The notes beneath the pieces were generated by a model. It saw only the letters and a program-made list of their open reading frames with translations, searched no databases and was not told the DNA's origin. A stretch of 64,000 nt of DNA from Actinomyces gaoshouyii (GTDB lineage Bacteria; Actinomycetota; Actinomycetes; Actinomycetales; Actinomycetaceae): NCBI RefSeq assembly GCF_002072175.1, contig NZ_MVIV01000001.1, forward strand, positions 62,001 through 126,000, given 5' to 3'. Of the stretch, positions 35,032-43,701 are shown one piece after another (position 1 is the first letter of the stretch; each line of letters begins with the position of its first letter). The position numbers were made by a program, and so were the translations under genes.

Positions 35032-35147
35032 ATGCATCCCTTCCATCGTGCTCGCGCGGTTCCGCCCGCGGTGCTGCCTCTCATTCTAAGGCATGATTCT
35101 CGACGGCACGATAAGTAGGACACAAGGCTCACGGTCCGGCGCCCGAC

Positions 35148-35900
35148 TCATTCCGGTGACGTGGGACGGATCCTCTGGGCGCCCGCGACCACGTACTCGA
35201 CCGCCTCGGCAGCGGTGTCGACGACGCGCAGCAGGTCGAGGTCCTGTGACGCGATCATGCCCGATCCCAGGAGCGAGGAGCGGATCCAGTCGACGAGCCC
35301 GCCCCAGTATTCGCGCCCGACGAGCACCACGGGGAAGGAGTCGACCTTGCGAGTCTGAACCAGTGTGATGGACTCGAAGAGCTCGTCAAGGGTGCCGAAG
35401 CCACCGGGCATGACGACGAATCCGTCGGAGTACTTGACGAACATCGTCTTGCGGGCGAAGAAGTAGCGGAAGTTGATGCCGAGGTCGACGTACTCGTTCA
35501 TGGATTGCTCCATGGGCAGCTCGATGCCGAGTCCCACGGACAGGCCGCCGGCCTCATGGGCTCCCTTGTTGGCGGCCTCCATCATGCCCGGACCGCCGCC
35601 GGTGATGACGCCGTAGCCGGAGCGGACCAGCCCAGTGGCGATCTCCTCGGCGAGGCGGTAGGCGGGATCTTCCCGCTTCGTGCGCGCCGAGCCGAAAACG
35701 CTGATCGCGGGTCCGATCTCCGCCAGGGCGCCGAAGCCCTCGACGAACTCGGACTGAATGCGCAGCACCCGCCAGGGGTCGGCGTGGAGCCAGTCGGAGC
35801 GCTCGGTCGCGGAAAGGAGGCTCGCGTCGGAGGTCTGCCGGGGGATCTGCGTCCCCCGCAGGAAGACAGGGCCCTTGCGATAGGTCTGGCGATCAGTCAT
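35148..35900 (-). CDS. LOG family (TIGR00730) nucleotide 5'-monophosphate phosphoribohydrolase
   Basis: This 250-residue Rossmann-like protein carries the LOG signatures GGGPGMMEAANKGA (101-114) and PGGFGTLDE (165-173), the latter containing the catalytic Glu and phosphate loop. Family members cleave AMP or cytokinin riboside monophosphates to base plus ribose 5-phosphate; which nucleotide is used here is unknown. The N-terminal 60 residues are longer than in minimal LOG proteins, as in other actinobacterial type II forms (inference). It is divergent from the phosphohexomutase gene across 151 bases that include a 15-base palindrome. Confidence 0.9.
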   Translation of the reverse strand: MTDRQTYRKGPVFLRGTQIPRQTSDASLLSATERSDWLHADPWRVLRIQSEFVEGFGALAEIGPAISVFGSARTKREDPAYRLAEEIATGLVRSGYGVITGGGPGMMEAANKGAHEAGGLSVGLGIELPMEQSMNEYVDLGINFRYFFARKTMFVKYSDGFVVMPGGFGTLDELFESITLVQTRKVDSFPVVLVGREYWGGLVDWIRSSLLGSGMIASQDLDLLRVVDTAAEAVEYVVAGAQRIRPTSPE

Positions 35901-35966
35901 GCCCGCATTGTGTCATCACGTGTGCGACGAGCCCTAGGTCACAGGTGTTCCATAGCCTCTGACCAG

Positions 35967-35981
35967 CAACATCAGATGTTG
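35967..35981. promoter_or_regulatory. 15-base palindrome in the LOG/phosphohexomutase divergent region
   Basis: CAACATC-A-GATGTTG is a perfect inverted repeat with a one-base centre. It is 66 bases before the LOG start and 70 bases before the mutase start, a reasonable place for an operator. No regulator is suggested by sequence. Confidence 0.4.
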
Positions 35982-36051
35982 TGGGAGGTGCCACGCATGA
36001 ACGCCATCACCTTGTCCACTAGAAGGAGAGCCCGACCGGTACGGTCAAGTC

Positions 36052-37797
36052 ATGACCCACTCCCCCAAGGCTGCCCCGACCACCGGGGTTGTCCGTACTA
36101 CCGTCGCGCAGTGGATCGCCGAGGACCCCGATGAGACCACTCGCGAGGAGCTATCCGAGCTGCTCGCCCTCCATGAGGCGGGGGATCCCGCTGCCACAGC
36201 CACCCTCGCCGAGGCCTTCTCCGGTCCGCTGACCTTCAGGAGCGCGGGCCTGCGCGGCAGGCTCGGCCCTGGTCTAGGCAGGATGAACCGGGCCGTGGTC
36301 ATCCGTGCAACGGCAGGCCTGTGCGCCTATCTGCGCGAGGAGATCGGGGACGGCTTCATCGTCGTCATCGGCTACGATGCCCGCCACTGCTCCGACGTCT
36401 TCGCCCAAGACGCCGCCGCCGTGGTCACCGGCGCTGGGGGCCGAGCCCTCCTCATGGACTCCCACTGCCCCACCCCCCTGCTGGCCTTCGCCCTGCGCGC
36501 GCTGGACGCGGACGCGGGCATCATGGTCACCGCCTCGCACAATCCCGCCCAGGACTCCGGTTTCAAGGTCTACCTCGGTGGCCGGGCCACCGACGACTGG
36601 GACCGCGGCGCACTGATCGCCCCGCCGCAGGACGCGGCCATCAGCGAGGCCATCACCGCCCTGGGCGCCCTGGACTCGATCCCCCGCGCGGACTCCGGCT
36701 GGGAGCTCGTCGGGCCCGAGCTGCGCGAGGACTACATCGAGCGCGTAGTCACCGCCGCTCGGACGCGCGCGGCCGCGAGCCTGCGCATCGTCCTGAGCGC
36801 CATGCACGGCGTGGGCGGGCGGATCTGCCTCGAGGCGCTGCGCCGGGCGGGCTTCGACGACGTCGTCGTGGTCCCCGAGCAGTTCGAGCCGGATCCGGGA
36901 TTCCCCACCGTGGACATCCCCAATCCGGAGGAGGCCGGCGCTATGGACCTCCTGCTGGACCTGGCCCGCCAGGAGGGCGCGGACCTGGCCATCGCCCTCG
37001 ATCCCGACGCGGACCGCTGCTCGGTGGCCGTCCCTGATGAGACCGTGCCCGGCGGCTGGCGCCAGCTCACGGGCGACGCCGTCGGGATCTTCCTGGGCGA
37101 GCAGGCGGCCGAGCTGGCGGCCTTCACCGGCACCGGCGTGCTGGCCTCCTCCATCGCCTCGGGCCGGATGCTGCGCAAGATCGCCCAGGACCACGGGCTG
37201 GCGCACCGCATCACCCCGACGGGCTTCACCTGGATCAGCCGCGTGCCCGGGCTCGTCTTCGGTTACGAGGAGGCCATGGGCTACTGCGTGGACCCCGCCT
37301 CCGTGCGGGACAAGGACGGCATCGCGGCCGCCGTGCGCATGGCGCTCCTCTCATCGGTCCTCAAGGCGCAGGGGCGCTCCCTGCTCTCGCTCCTGGATCG
37401 GCTCGCCCAACGGCACGGCCTGCACCTGACCGGGCAGATGAGCATCCGCGTCGACGACATGGCGATCATCGAGCGCATCATGCGGCGCCTGCGCGAGGGA
37501 GGGGCCCCCACAAAGCTGGCGGGCTCGCCAGTGGTGGACGTCTTCGACCTCATGGATGGGGCCAGCGACGGCAATGGCGCGCAGTTGCCGCCCGCGGACG
37601 GGATCATCATCAAGACCGCCGCGGACGACCGCGTCGTCCTTCGGCCCTCGAGCACCGAGCGCAAGCTCAAGTGCTACTGCGAGGTCGTCATGGAGATCCC
37701 CGACGGCGAACCGGTCCCGGCCGTCCGAACCGCGGCCGCCGAGCGCCTGGAGCTCATCAGGGCCGATCTGCGCGAGGCACTGGGGATCCGCGCCTGA
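36052..37797 (+). CDS. Phospho-sugar mutase (phosphoglucomutase/phosphomannomutase family)
   Basis: This 581-residue alpha-D-phosphohexomutase has the active-site phosphoserine loop TASHNP (160-165), the Mg2+ loop DPDADR (317-322), the sugar-binding loop GYEEAMG (404-410) and the phosphate-binding RPSSTERKLKCY. The size matches the long PgcA/phosphomannomutase class. A mannose-1-phosphate guanylyltransferase gene 3.6 kb away makes mannose-6-P to mannose-1-P a plausible reaction, but glucose phosphate is equally possible. The ATG at 36052 has no good Shine-Dalgarno (AGGAG is 23 bases away). Its last 41 bases overlap tail-to-tail with the metal ABC permease gene. Confidence 0.92.
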   Translation: MTHSPKAAPTTGVVRTTVAQWIAEDPDETTREELSELLALHEAGDPAATATLAEAFSGPLTFRSAGLRGRLGPGLGRMNRAVVIRATAGLCAYLREEIGDGFIVVIGYDARHCSDVFAQDAAAVVTGAGGRALLMDSHCPTPLLAFALRALDADAGIMVTASHNPAQDSGFKVYLGGRATDDWDRGALIAPPQDAAISEAITALGALDSIPRADSGWELVGPELREDYIERVVTAARTRAAASLRIVLSAMHGVGGRICLEALRRAGFDDVVVVPEQFEPDPGFPTVDIPNPEEAGAMDLLLDLARQEGADLAIALDPDADRCSVAVPDETVPGGWRQLTGDAVGIFLGEQAAELAAFTGTGVLASSIASGRMLRKIAQDHGLAHRITPTGFTWISRVPGLVFGYEEAMGYCVDPASVRDKDGIAAAVRMALLSSVLKAQGRSLLSLLDRLAQRHGLHLTGQMSIRVDDMAIIERIMRRLREGGAPTKLAGSPVVDVFDLMDGASDGNGAQLPPADGIIIKTAADDRVVLRPSSTERKLKCYCEVVMEIPDGEPVPAVRTAAAERLELIRADLREALGIRA

Positions 37798-39280
37798 TCG
37801 CCCGCCAGCAGGCCGCCACCAGGTAGACCGCGGCGACGATGGCGGCGATCATGCCGCCCACGGAGAGCCTCAGCGCCACGCCGAGCACGAGGCCCACCAG
37901 CGCGCTCGCCGCACCGAGCAGGGGAGCCCCGATGAGGAGCCCGCGCGCGCTGCGCGCCGAGGGCGCCAGAGCGGCCGCGGGGGCGGCGATGAGGGCGATG
38001 GGCAGGATGGTGCCGACGGCGGGCACCAGCACCACGATGGTGGAGGTGATGAGGACGAGCACCGCGCCCTCGGCCCAACCGGCTCGCAGGCCCGCCGCGC
38101 GGTGGCCCACCGGGTCGAAGGCATGGAAGACGAGGGCCCGATCCGTCAGGGCGACCACCGCCACGGCCACCACCAGGACCGCGCCCACGGCGGCTACGTC
38201 CACGCGCCCCACGTTGAGCACGGAACCGGTGAGGAAGGAGTCGATCTTGAGCGGCAAGGGCTTGAACCAGCCGGCCAGGAAGTAGCCCAGGGCCGAACCG
38301 ATGGTGAGCACGATGCCCGCCGCCGACTGGGGCCCCAGCCCCTCCACGCGTGCCAGCGCGCGCATGAGCGCGGCCATGGGCAGGCACATGAGGGCCGCGC
38401 CCACGAGCAGCATGGCGCTCAGCAGTTCGAATCCGGGGCGCCCGTGCCCGAGCGCCGCGGCGATCCAGGTGGCGACGACGACGCCGATGATCGCCCCGGG
38501 AAAGGTCGCGTGGGTGAGGGACTCGGTGAAGAAGACGCGGCGGGACAGCAGGGCCAGGGCGCCGACGACGAGCAGCGTACCCACGGCGGTGGAGGCCGAG
38601 ACGACGACGGCCGCGATGGCCGCGTTGAGGGCCAGGTCGAGGGCGAGGAGCCGGTGGCCGGCGGCCCGGGCCCCCACGGGGTCGAAGGCGTAGGCGACCT
38701 GCCCCCGCCAGGTGACGGCCACGAGGATGATCGCCATGAAGCAGGCGATGAGGGCATGGGCGAGCCCGGCGTCGGTGACCTCCAGGAGCCGCCCGAACAT
38801 GAGGGCCTCCAGCTGCCCGGACATATCCCCCTCGGCCAGGGACAGGATGATGCCCACGGAGAAGAAGCCTGTGAGCACGACGGCGGTACCGGCCTCGGCC
38901 CCGCCGCCCCCGGCCGAGCGGCGGGCCCCGGCGATGCGCCCCGAGTGGTGGGTGAGAATGGTCAGGCCTGCCGCCGCGATCATGGCGACGGTGGAGGCCG
39001 CGGGGGTGATCGCCTCGATTCCCCAGAAGACGGCGCCGGCCACGATCCCGGGGAAGACGGCATGGACGAGGGCCTCGGCGCTGAACTCCGCGCCCCGCAG
39101 GTTGACGAGCACCCCGACGACGCCCGAGACGATCCCCAGCAGGACCACCATGACCAGGGGCCGGAAGAAGAAAGGGGCGCCGGCCAGGGGCACGAGGCCG
39201 GGGACACCGACAAGCGCCAGCCGAAGCTGCTCGACAGCGCCGGCCACGAGGGCGGTGAGCGGATCCATGGCGGTCATCAA
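37757..39280 (-). CDS. Metal ABC transporter permease, ABC-3 type, tandemly duplicated
   Basis: This 507-residue membrane protein is almost twice the usual length (about 280) of Zn/Mn/Fe ABC-3 permeases. Two repeats are visible: EALVHAVFPGIVAG (69-82) and ESLTHATFPGAIIG (253-266), then AYAFDPVGARAAG (196-208) and FHAFDPVGHRAAG (385-397). The offset is about 184-189 residues, so one polypeptide carries both permease copies that normally form a dimer. The ATG overlaps the ATPase stop by four bases. It is the third gene of the lipoprotein-ATPase-permease operon and overlaps the convergent mutase gene by 41 bases. Confidence 0.88.
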   Translation of the reverse strand: MMTAMDPLTALVAGAVEQLRLALVGVPGLVPLAGAPFFFRPLVMVVLLGIVSGVVGVLVNLRGAEFSAEALVHAVFPGIVAGAVFWGIEAITPAASTVAMIAAAGLTILTHHSGRIAGARRSAGGGGAEAGTAVVLTGFFSVGIILSLAEGDMSGQLEALMFGRLLEVTDAGLAHALIACFMAIILVAVTWRGQVAYAFDPVGARAAGHRLLALDLALNAAIAAVVVSASTAVGTLLVVGALALLSRRVFFTESLTHATFPGAIIGVVVATWIAAALGHGRPGFELLSAMLLVGAALMCLPMAALMRALARVEGLGPQSAAGIVLTIGSALGYFLAGWFKPLPLKIDSFLTGSVLNVGRVDVAAVGAVLVVAVAVVALTDRALVFHAFDPVGHRAAGLRAGWAEGAVLVLITSTIVVLVPAVGTILPIALIAAPAAALAPSARSARGLLIGAPLLGAASALVGLVLGVALRLSVGGMIAAIVAAVYLVAACWRAIRRGSPVPRADRP

Positions 39281-40074
39281 GCCTCCTCCGCCTTGAGCAG
39301 GAGGTCGTCACGACCGCTCGCGCCGGCCCCGTAGGCCCGTTCGATGAGGTCGGGGACGAGGACCTCCTCGCGGGGCCCGAAGGCGATCTGACGCCCGGCG
39401 AGCAGGGCCGCCTGCTCGCAGCACTCGCGGGCGATGACGAGGTCGTGGGTGGAGATGACCAGGGCGACGCCGTCGTCCTTGAGGGCGGCGATGATGCGCA
39501 GGAGGGCGTCGCGGTTGGGCTGGTCGAGGCCGTTGAAGGGCTCGTCGAGGGCGATGAGCCGGGGGCGGGTGGCGATGCAGCGGGCCACGAGGACGCGCTG
39601 CTGCTGGCCGCCGGACAGGGTGCCGAAGCGCCGTCCCACGGCCTCGGCCAGGCCCACGGACTCCAGTGCGGCCAGGGCGCGCCCCCGGGCCTCGCGGCGA
39701 CGGTCCCCGAGCAGCGGGAGCGCGCCGAAGCGGGCCGCGGAGGCGGTGATCCCCATGAGGACGACATCGAGGACGGTGACGGGGAAGGTGGGGTCGAGAT
39801 CGGCGACCTGAGGGACGTATCCGATCGAGCCCCTCCGGGCCCGGCCGGGCGCTCTCCCGCAGACCTCGATGCGCCCGGCGGCGACATCGACCATGCCGAG
39901 CAGCCCCCGCAGCAGGGTGGTCTTGCCCGAGCCGTTGGGGCCGATGAGGGCGAGCGCGGTACCGGGCCCCACCTCACCGGTGACGCCGGTGAGCGCCACG
40001 GTGCGCCCGTAGACGAGGGCGGCGCCATCGCAGCGGACAACAGCGCCCCCACCCTCGGGATGCCCGGGGATCAC
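39277..40074 (-). CDS. Metal ABC transporter ATP-binding protein
   Basis: This 265-residue ATPase drives the adjacent metal importer. Walker A is GPNGSGKTT, the Q-loop lies in GYVPQVADLD, the signature is LSGGQQQRVLVARC, Walker B is LIALDEPFNGLD and the switch His is in VISTHDL. It resembles ZnuC/MntA-type subunits. The start ATG overlaps the stop of the substrate-binding protein gene by four bases and its stop overlaps the permease start by four, so all three proteins are probably translated as a coupled unit. Confidence 0.93.
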   Translation of the reverse strand: MIPGHPEGGGAVVRCDGAALVYGRTVALTGVTGEVGPGTALALIGPNGSGKTTLLRGLLGMVDVAAGRIEVCGRAPGRARRGSIGYVPQVADLDPTFPVTVLDVVLMGITASAARFGALPLLGDRRREARGRALAALESVGLAEAVGRRFGTLSGGQQQRVLVARCIATRPRLIALDEPFNGLDQPNRDALLRIIAALKDDGVALVISTHDLVIARECCEQAALLAGRQIAFGPREEVLVPDLIERAYGAGASGRDDLLLKAEEA

Positions 40075-41276
40075 TGCGCCACCGCCTTGGGAGTCCAGGC
40101 GGCCAGCGAGGCGGGGATGGGGGCCACGGTGCCGCCCCAGGCATTGGTGAGCACGGTGATGTTGTGGAGGATGGATCCGATGTAGGTCTCACCGTCGGAT
40201 CCGGGCTCGCCCAGCGAATCGCCGTAGAGGGCCTCGTCGCCGATGATCGCCTTGACGCCCGCGATCTGGGCCACCTTGCGCACGGAGGCGGGGTTGTTGG
40301 AGTTCTCGGCGAAGATGGCCACGGCGCCCGAGGCCCTCACGGCGTCGGCGGTGCTCTGGATCTGCTGGGCCGTGGCGTCCTGCTGGGCGTTGAAGTCGGA
40401 CAGGGCGGCACCCTCGAACCTCAGTCCGTAGGCCTTCGACAGATAGCCGAAGGCATCGTGGCTGGTGAACAGGACGCGCTTGTCCGCCGGCACGGTCTCG
40501 AAGCTGGAGCGGGCCCAGGCGTCGAGCTCGGTGAGCAGGGAGACATAGGCCTCGGTGCGCTCGTTGATGATTGCGGCGCCGGCCGGGGAGGCCTTGGCGA
40601 GGGCCTCGCCGATGTTGCGCACCTGGATCATGGCGCCGGCCGGGGAGGTCCAGACATGCGGGTCGAAGCGGAACTCGGCCTCGGACTCGCTCTCCTCGGG
40701 GGCGAAGGGCCAGGGAGCGGCGTCGACCTTCTGGCTCCCGCGCTCGACGGTGTAGGGCAGGTCCTTCTCCTTGGCCTTCTGAGCGTCGAGGTCATCGATA
40801 TCGGCGGCTCCGTAGACGCCGGAGGTGATGACCATGGTGCCCTTGAAGCCGGTGGAGACGACGGCGTCGTCGAGGAAGTGCTCCAGGTCCACCCCCGAGA
40901 CGAGGAAGAGATCAGCCTCGGACAGGGCCTTGGCCTGCGCAGCGGTGATGTCGTGCTCGTGGGTGGAGGCGTTGGGGGCGAGCAGGCAGGTGAGGTTGAT
41001 TCCGGCACCGGCCTTGGCGCCTTCAGGGCCCAGGTGGGTGGTGATGCCGTCGGCGCCGGTGCGGTCAAGGGCCAGGGAGTCCGAGTCGGAGGGATTGCCC
41101 CCGGTGACGATCTGGGTGACGTAGTCGCAGATCTGGGTGGTGGAGGCGACGACTTTGATGGCTCCGGTCCGGCCGCCCGGGGAGGCCCCGGCGCAGGCGG
41201 TGAGAGCGGGGATAGCGAGAGCGAGGGAGGCGAGCGCGATGGCAGCCCGGCGCCCGGGGCTGGGGAGGATTCTCAT
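40071..41276 (-). CDS. Metal ABC transporter substrate-binding lipoprotein (ZnuA/TroA family)
   Basis: The 401-residue lipoprotein has a signal peptide with lipobox LTAC (Cys about 28) and a cluster A-I metal-binding fold. Probable ligands are His in NASTHEHDITAA, His in FRFDPHVWTSP, His in FTSHDAFGYLS and Glu/Asp in FAENSN or IIGDEALYGD. There is no long His-rich loop of the kind found in many zinc-specific ZnuA proteins, so Mn2+ or Fe2+ is as likely as Zn2+. It is first in the operon. Two tandem DtxR-geometry palindromes lie 17-45 bases upstream of its ATG. Confidence 0.9.
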   Translation of the reverse strand: MRILPSPGRRAAIALASLALAIPALTACAGASPGGRTGAIKVVASTTQICDYVTQIVTGGNPSDSDSLALDRTGADGITTHLGPEGAKAGAGINLTCLLAPNASTHEHDITAAQAKALSEADLFLVSGVDLEHFLDDAVVSTGFKGTMVITSGVYGAADIDDLDAQKAKEKDLPYTVERGSQKVDAAPWPFAPEESESEAEFRFDPHVWTSPAGAMIQVRNIGEALAKASPAGAAIINERTEAYVSLLTELDAWARSSFETVPADKRVLFTSHDAFGYLSKAYGLRFEGAALSDFNAQQDATAQQIQSTADAVRASGAVAIFAENSNNPASVRKVAQIAGVKAIIGDEALYGDSLGEPGSDGETYIGSILHNITVLTNAWGGTVAPIPASLAAWTPKAVAQ

Positions 41277-41292
41277 GAGAGCCGAGAATAGT

Positions 41293-41321
41293 TTCGGCCA
41301 CCCGAAGTTCGCAAACCCGAA
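41293..41321 (-). promoter_or_regulatory. Tandem DtxR/MntR-like operators before the metal ABC operon
   Basis: TTCGG-CCAC-CCGAA (41293-41306) is a perfect 5-4-5 palindrome. TTCGC-AAAC-CCGAA (41308-41321) is a near copy 15 bases away. The 5-4-5 geometry matches the DtxR-family box TTAGG-N4-CCTAA with C for A at position three. Tandem sites directly before a metal-uptake gene fit repression by a metal-bound DtxR/MntR-type regulator (inference). The region is A+T-richer than its surroundings. Confidence 0.6.
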
Positions 41322-41366
41322 ATTTCTCGCGCGCGCTTCGCGCGGGGCTGGCGGCTCGCGGGCGGC

Positions 41367-42551
41367 CTACAGCAGGCCCGTCCGGCCGTCCTGCTTGAGA
41401 CGGTCGACAGCTCCCTTGACGTCCTGGGCGCGCTCCGGCATCGTCACCAGCAGGGCGTCCGGGGTGTCGACGACGATGAGTCCGGGCACACCGAGCAGCA
41501 CGATCCTCCGCCCGGTCGTCGTGGCGACGATCGCCCCCGAGGAGCCCACGGCCTCGACGTCGGCGGCGGGGCCTCCCTGGCCGGCGCCGTCGAGCACGGC
41601 AACGCCCTCGGCGCTGCCCTCGGCCTCGACGGGGACGATGGCGGACAGCGCGTCGAAACCGCCGACGTCGTCCCAGCCCATGGCGGCCGGGACGGTGGCC
41701 ACTCCCCCTGCGGCGGCGACGGGCTCGGCGATGGCGTGGTCGATGGCGATCCTCTCCAGGCCCGGCCAGACGCGCTCCAGGACCGGCTCCCGCTCGGGGG
41801 TGTCCCAGGCGGCGGCGATCTCCTCCACGCCCACGGCGAGCTCAGGGCGCTGGGCGGCGAGGTGGTCGAGGAGGACCCCGGCGCGCACGACGAACATGCC
41901 GGCGTTCCAGCGGTACTCGCCGGTGGCGAGGTACTCGGCGGCGGTGGCGGCGTCGGGCTTCTCGGTGAAGCCGAGGACGACCCGGCCCTCGGGGGCCCCG
42001 GGCACGGAGGTGGGGCCGCCGGCGTGGATGTAGCCGAAGGCGGTGGAGGGGTGGGTGGCCTCGATGCCGATCGTCACCACCCAGCCGTCCTCGGCCAGCG
42101 CCGCGGCCTGGCGCACGGCCCCGACGAAGGCGCCCTCGTCGGCGATCACCTGGTCGGCGGCGAATGAGCCGACGACGGCATCCGGTGTGTGGCGTCGGGC
42201 GATGACGGCCGCGGCCAGGCCGATAGCGGCCATGGAGTCGCGGGGGGAGGGCTCGGCGAGGATCGACTCGGCGGGCACGCCCGGCAGTTGCGCGGCGACG
42301 GCCTCGACATGGGCGGCGCCGGTGACGATCGTCGTCGTGGCGGCCACGGGCTCCAAGCGGGCGACGGTGCCCTGCAGGAGGGTGCGCCCGGCGCCGGTGA
42401 GATCGAGGAGGAATTTCGGGCGCTCGCGGCGACTGAGCGGCCAGAGCCTGGTGCCCGCGCCGCCGGCGGGGATGATGGCGTGGATGGGCTTGCCCTGACA
42501 GGTCGGCGCTGCGGCGCGCCGGGCCTCGGCACTGGCGGGGGAATCGGTCAT
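41367..42551 (-). CDS. manC: Mannose-1-phosphate guanylyltransferase
   Basis: This 394-residue nucleotidyltransferase makes GDP-mannose from mannose-1-phosphate and GTP. The N-terminal signature is IIPAGGAGTRLWPLSRRERP, where the Gly loop and Arg bind the nucleotide phosphates, followed by the PKFLLDLTG segment. Later pieces are GAAHVEAVAAQLPG, FTEKPDAATAAEYL and NAGMFVVRAGVLLDHL, typical of the actinobacterial single-domain enzyme without the C-terminal isomerase domain. GDP-mannose feeds glycolipid and cell-surface glycan synthesis. It ends 91 bases downstream of the metal ABC operon start on the same strand and follows yihY by 19 bases. Confidence 0.92.
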   Translation of the reverse strand: MTDSPASAEARRAAAPTCQGKPIHAIIPAGGAGTRLWPLSRRERPKFLLDLTGAGRTLLQGTVARLEPVAATTTIVTGAAHVEAVAAQLPGVPAESILAEPSPRDSMAAIGLAAAVIARRHTPDAVVGSFAADQVIADEGAFVGAVRQAAALAEDGWVVTIGIEATHPSTAFGYIHAGGPTSVPGAPEGRVVLGFTEKPDAATAAEYLATGEYRWNAGMFVVRAGVLLDHLAAQRPELAVGVEEIAAAWDTPEREPVLERVWPGLERIAIDHAIAEPVAAAGGVATVPAAMGWDDVGGFDALSAIVPVEAEGSAEGVAVLDGAGQGGPAADVEAVGSSGAIVATTTGRRIVLLGVPGLIVVDTPDALLVTMPERAQDVKGAVDRLKQDGRTGLL

Positions 42552-42570
42552 TGGCCCAGGTTAGTGGGGA

Positions 42571-43701
42571 TCAGCCCTCGGGAGGAACGTCCCGGTCGAC
42601 AGGGCGCCCCCGACCCTCGGTCGGCGCGGGGACGCGCTCCCCGGCCGGCGCGGGCGGCCGGTAGTCGGGGTGCTCCGTGGGATCGACCTCGACGGTGCCG
42701 GTCAGGGACTGCCGGGGCCAGGCCAGTGTCTCGGGGACGGACAGGGTCACGTAGTTGGGGCGCGCCCTGGCATGGACCTCATCGGGATGCTCGATGAGGG
42801 CGGGTCGCGGGGGGTTGGCGATCCAGGCCGCGACGAGGAGGAGGATGCGGCTGGCCAGGTGCAGCCAGAGGATGAGGATGACGATCGCGGTGAAGGAGGC
42901 CAGGAGGGGGTTGTGCCAGCTCGACCCGACGGCGCGCGAGCCGATTTCGCGCAGTGCGCCGAAGGCGAGGGCTCCCAGGCACACGCCCCCGGCCAGGTCC
43001 TTGCGGGGGACGCGGATGCCGCAGGCTGCCAGCAGGAGGGCCAGCACGGCGGCGTCGATGAGGAAGGAGATGACGACGACCGCCAGGTGGGTGCCGGCAC
43101 CGCTGAGCCAGGCGGGCAGCCCGATGAGGCTGGCCGTCGAGCCGGCGAGCGCCGTCGTCAGGGCGGACGCGGTGGCGGTGGCGAGCACGCCGGCCATCAT
43201 GACGAGCAGCGCCGCGAGGTTCCACGCCCATGCCCTCACGGGATTCTCCGGGAGACGGGCGATGCCGAACATGGCGCGCAGGGCGGTCTTGAGGACCCCC
43301 ATGAGGGCGACGGCGGAATAGAGGAGGACGCCGCCCGCGGCGAGAGAGCCGATGTTGAGCACCGAGCCGAGGGTGAGCTGGTCGACGGTCACCAGGCCGC
43401 CCGAACCGGTGTCGATGACACCGGGGAGGGCCTGTCCGATCTGCTCAAGGACCCGGTCGCGCAGGGCCGGCTGGCTGCCGAGCAGACCCATGAGGATCGT
43501 GACGCCGATGGCCAGGGCGGAGAACACGGAGAACAGGCCCGTGTAGGCGATCCCCCCGGCCAGGAGCGCGCCGCGGGCCATGGAGTACCGGGTCAGCGCC
43601 CGCCCGAGGCGGCTGGACTTGTAGCGGTTGACGAGCGCGGCGGCGCCTGCGCGCATCGTGGTGATCGCGCTCGCCATGCCGTTGCCGCCCTGACGTCTCA
43701 C
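42571..43701 (-). CDS. YihY/BrkB family inner membrane protein
   Basis: This 376-residue protein has about six membrane helices (43-70, 108-125, 151-172, 190-210, 226-245 and 260-285). The family segments are GGIAYTGLFSVFSALAIGV and HNPLLASFTAIVILILWLH, with a Pro-rich cytoplasmic tail. YihY proteins were once called RNase BN; that activity belongs elsewhere and their role is unknown. The GTG at 43701 overlaps the stop of the upstream 2'-5' RNA ligase-like gene by four bases; an internal ATG eight codons later is an alternative start. Confidence 0.87.
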   Translation of the reverse strand: MRRQGGNGMASAITTMRAGAAALVNRYKSSRLGRALTRYSMARGALLAGGIAYTGLFSVFSALAIGVTILMGLLGSQPALRDRVLEQIGQALPGVIDTGSGGLVTVDQLTLGSVLNIGSLAAGGVLLYSAVALMGVLKTALRAMFGIARLPENPVRAWAWNLAALLVMMAGVLATATASALTTALAGSTASLIGLPAWLSGAGTHLAVVVISFLIDAAVLALLLAACGIRVPRKDLAGGVCLGALAFGALREIGSRAVGSSWHNPLLASFTAIVILILWLHLASRILLLVAAWIANPPRPALIEHPDEVHARARPNYVTLSVPETLAWPRQSLTGTVEVDPTEHPDYRPPAPAGERVPAPTEGRGRPVDRDVPPEG

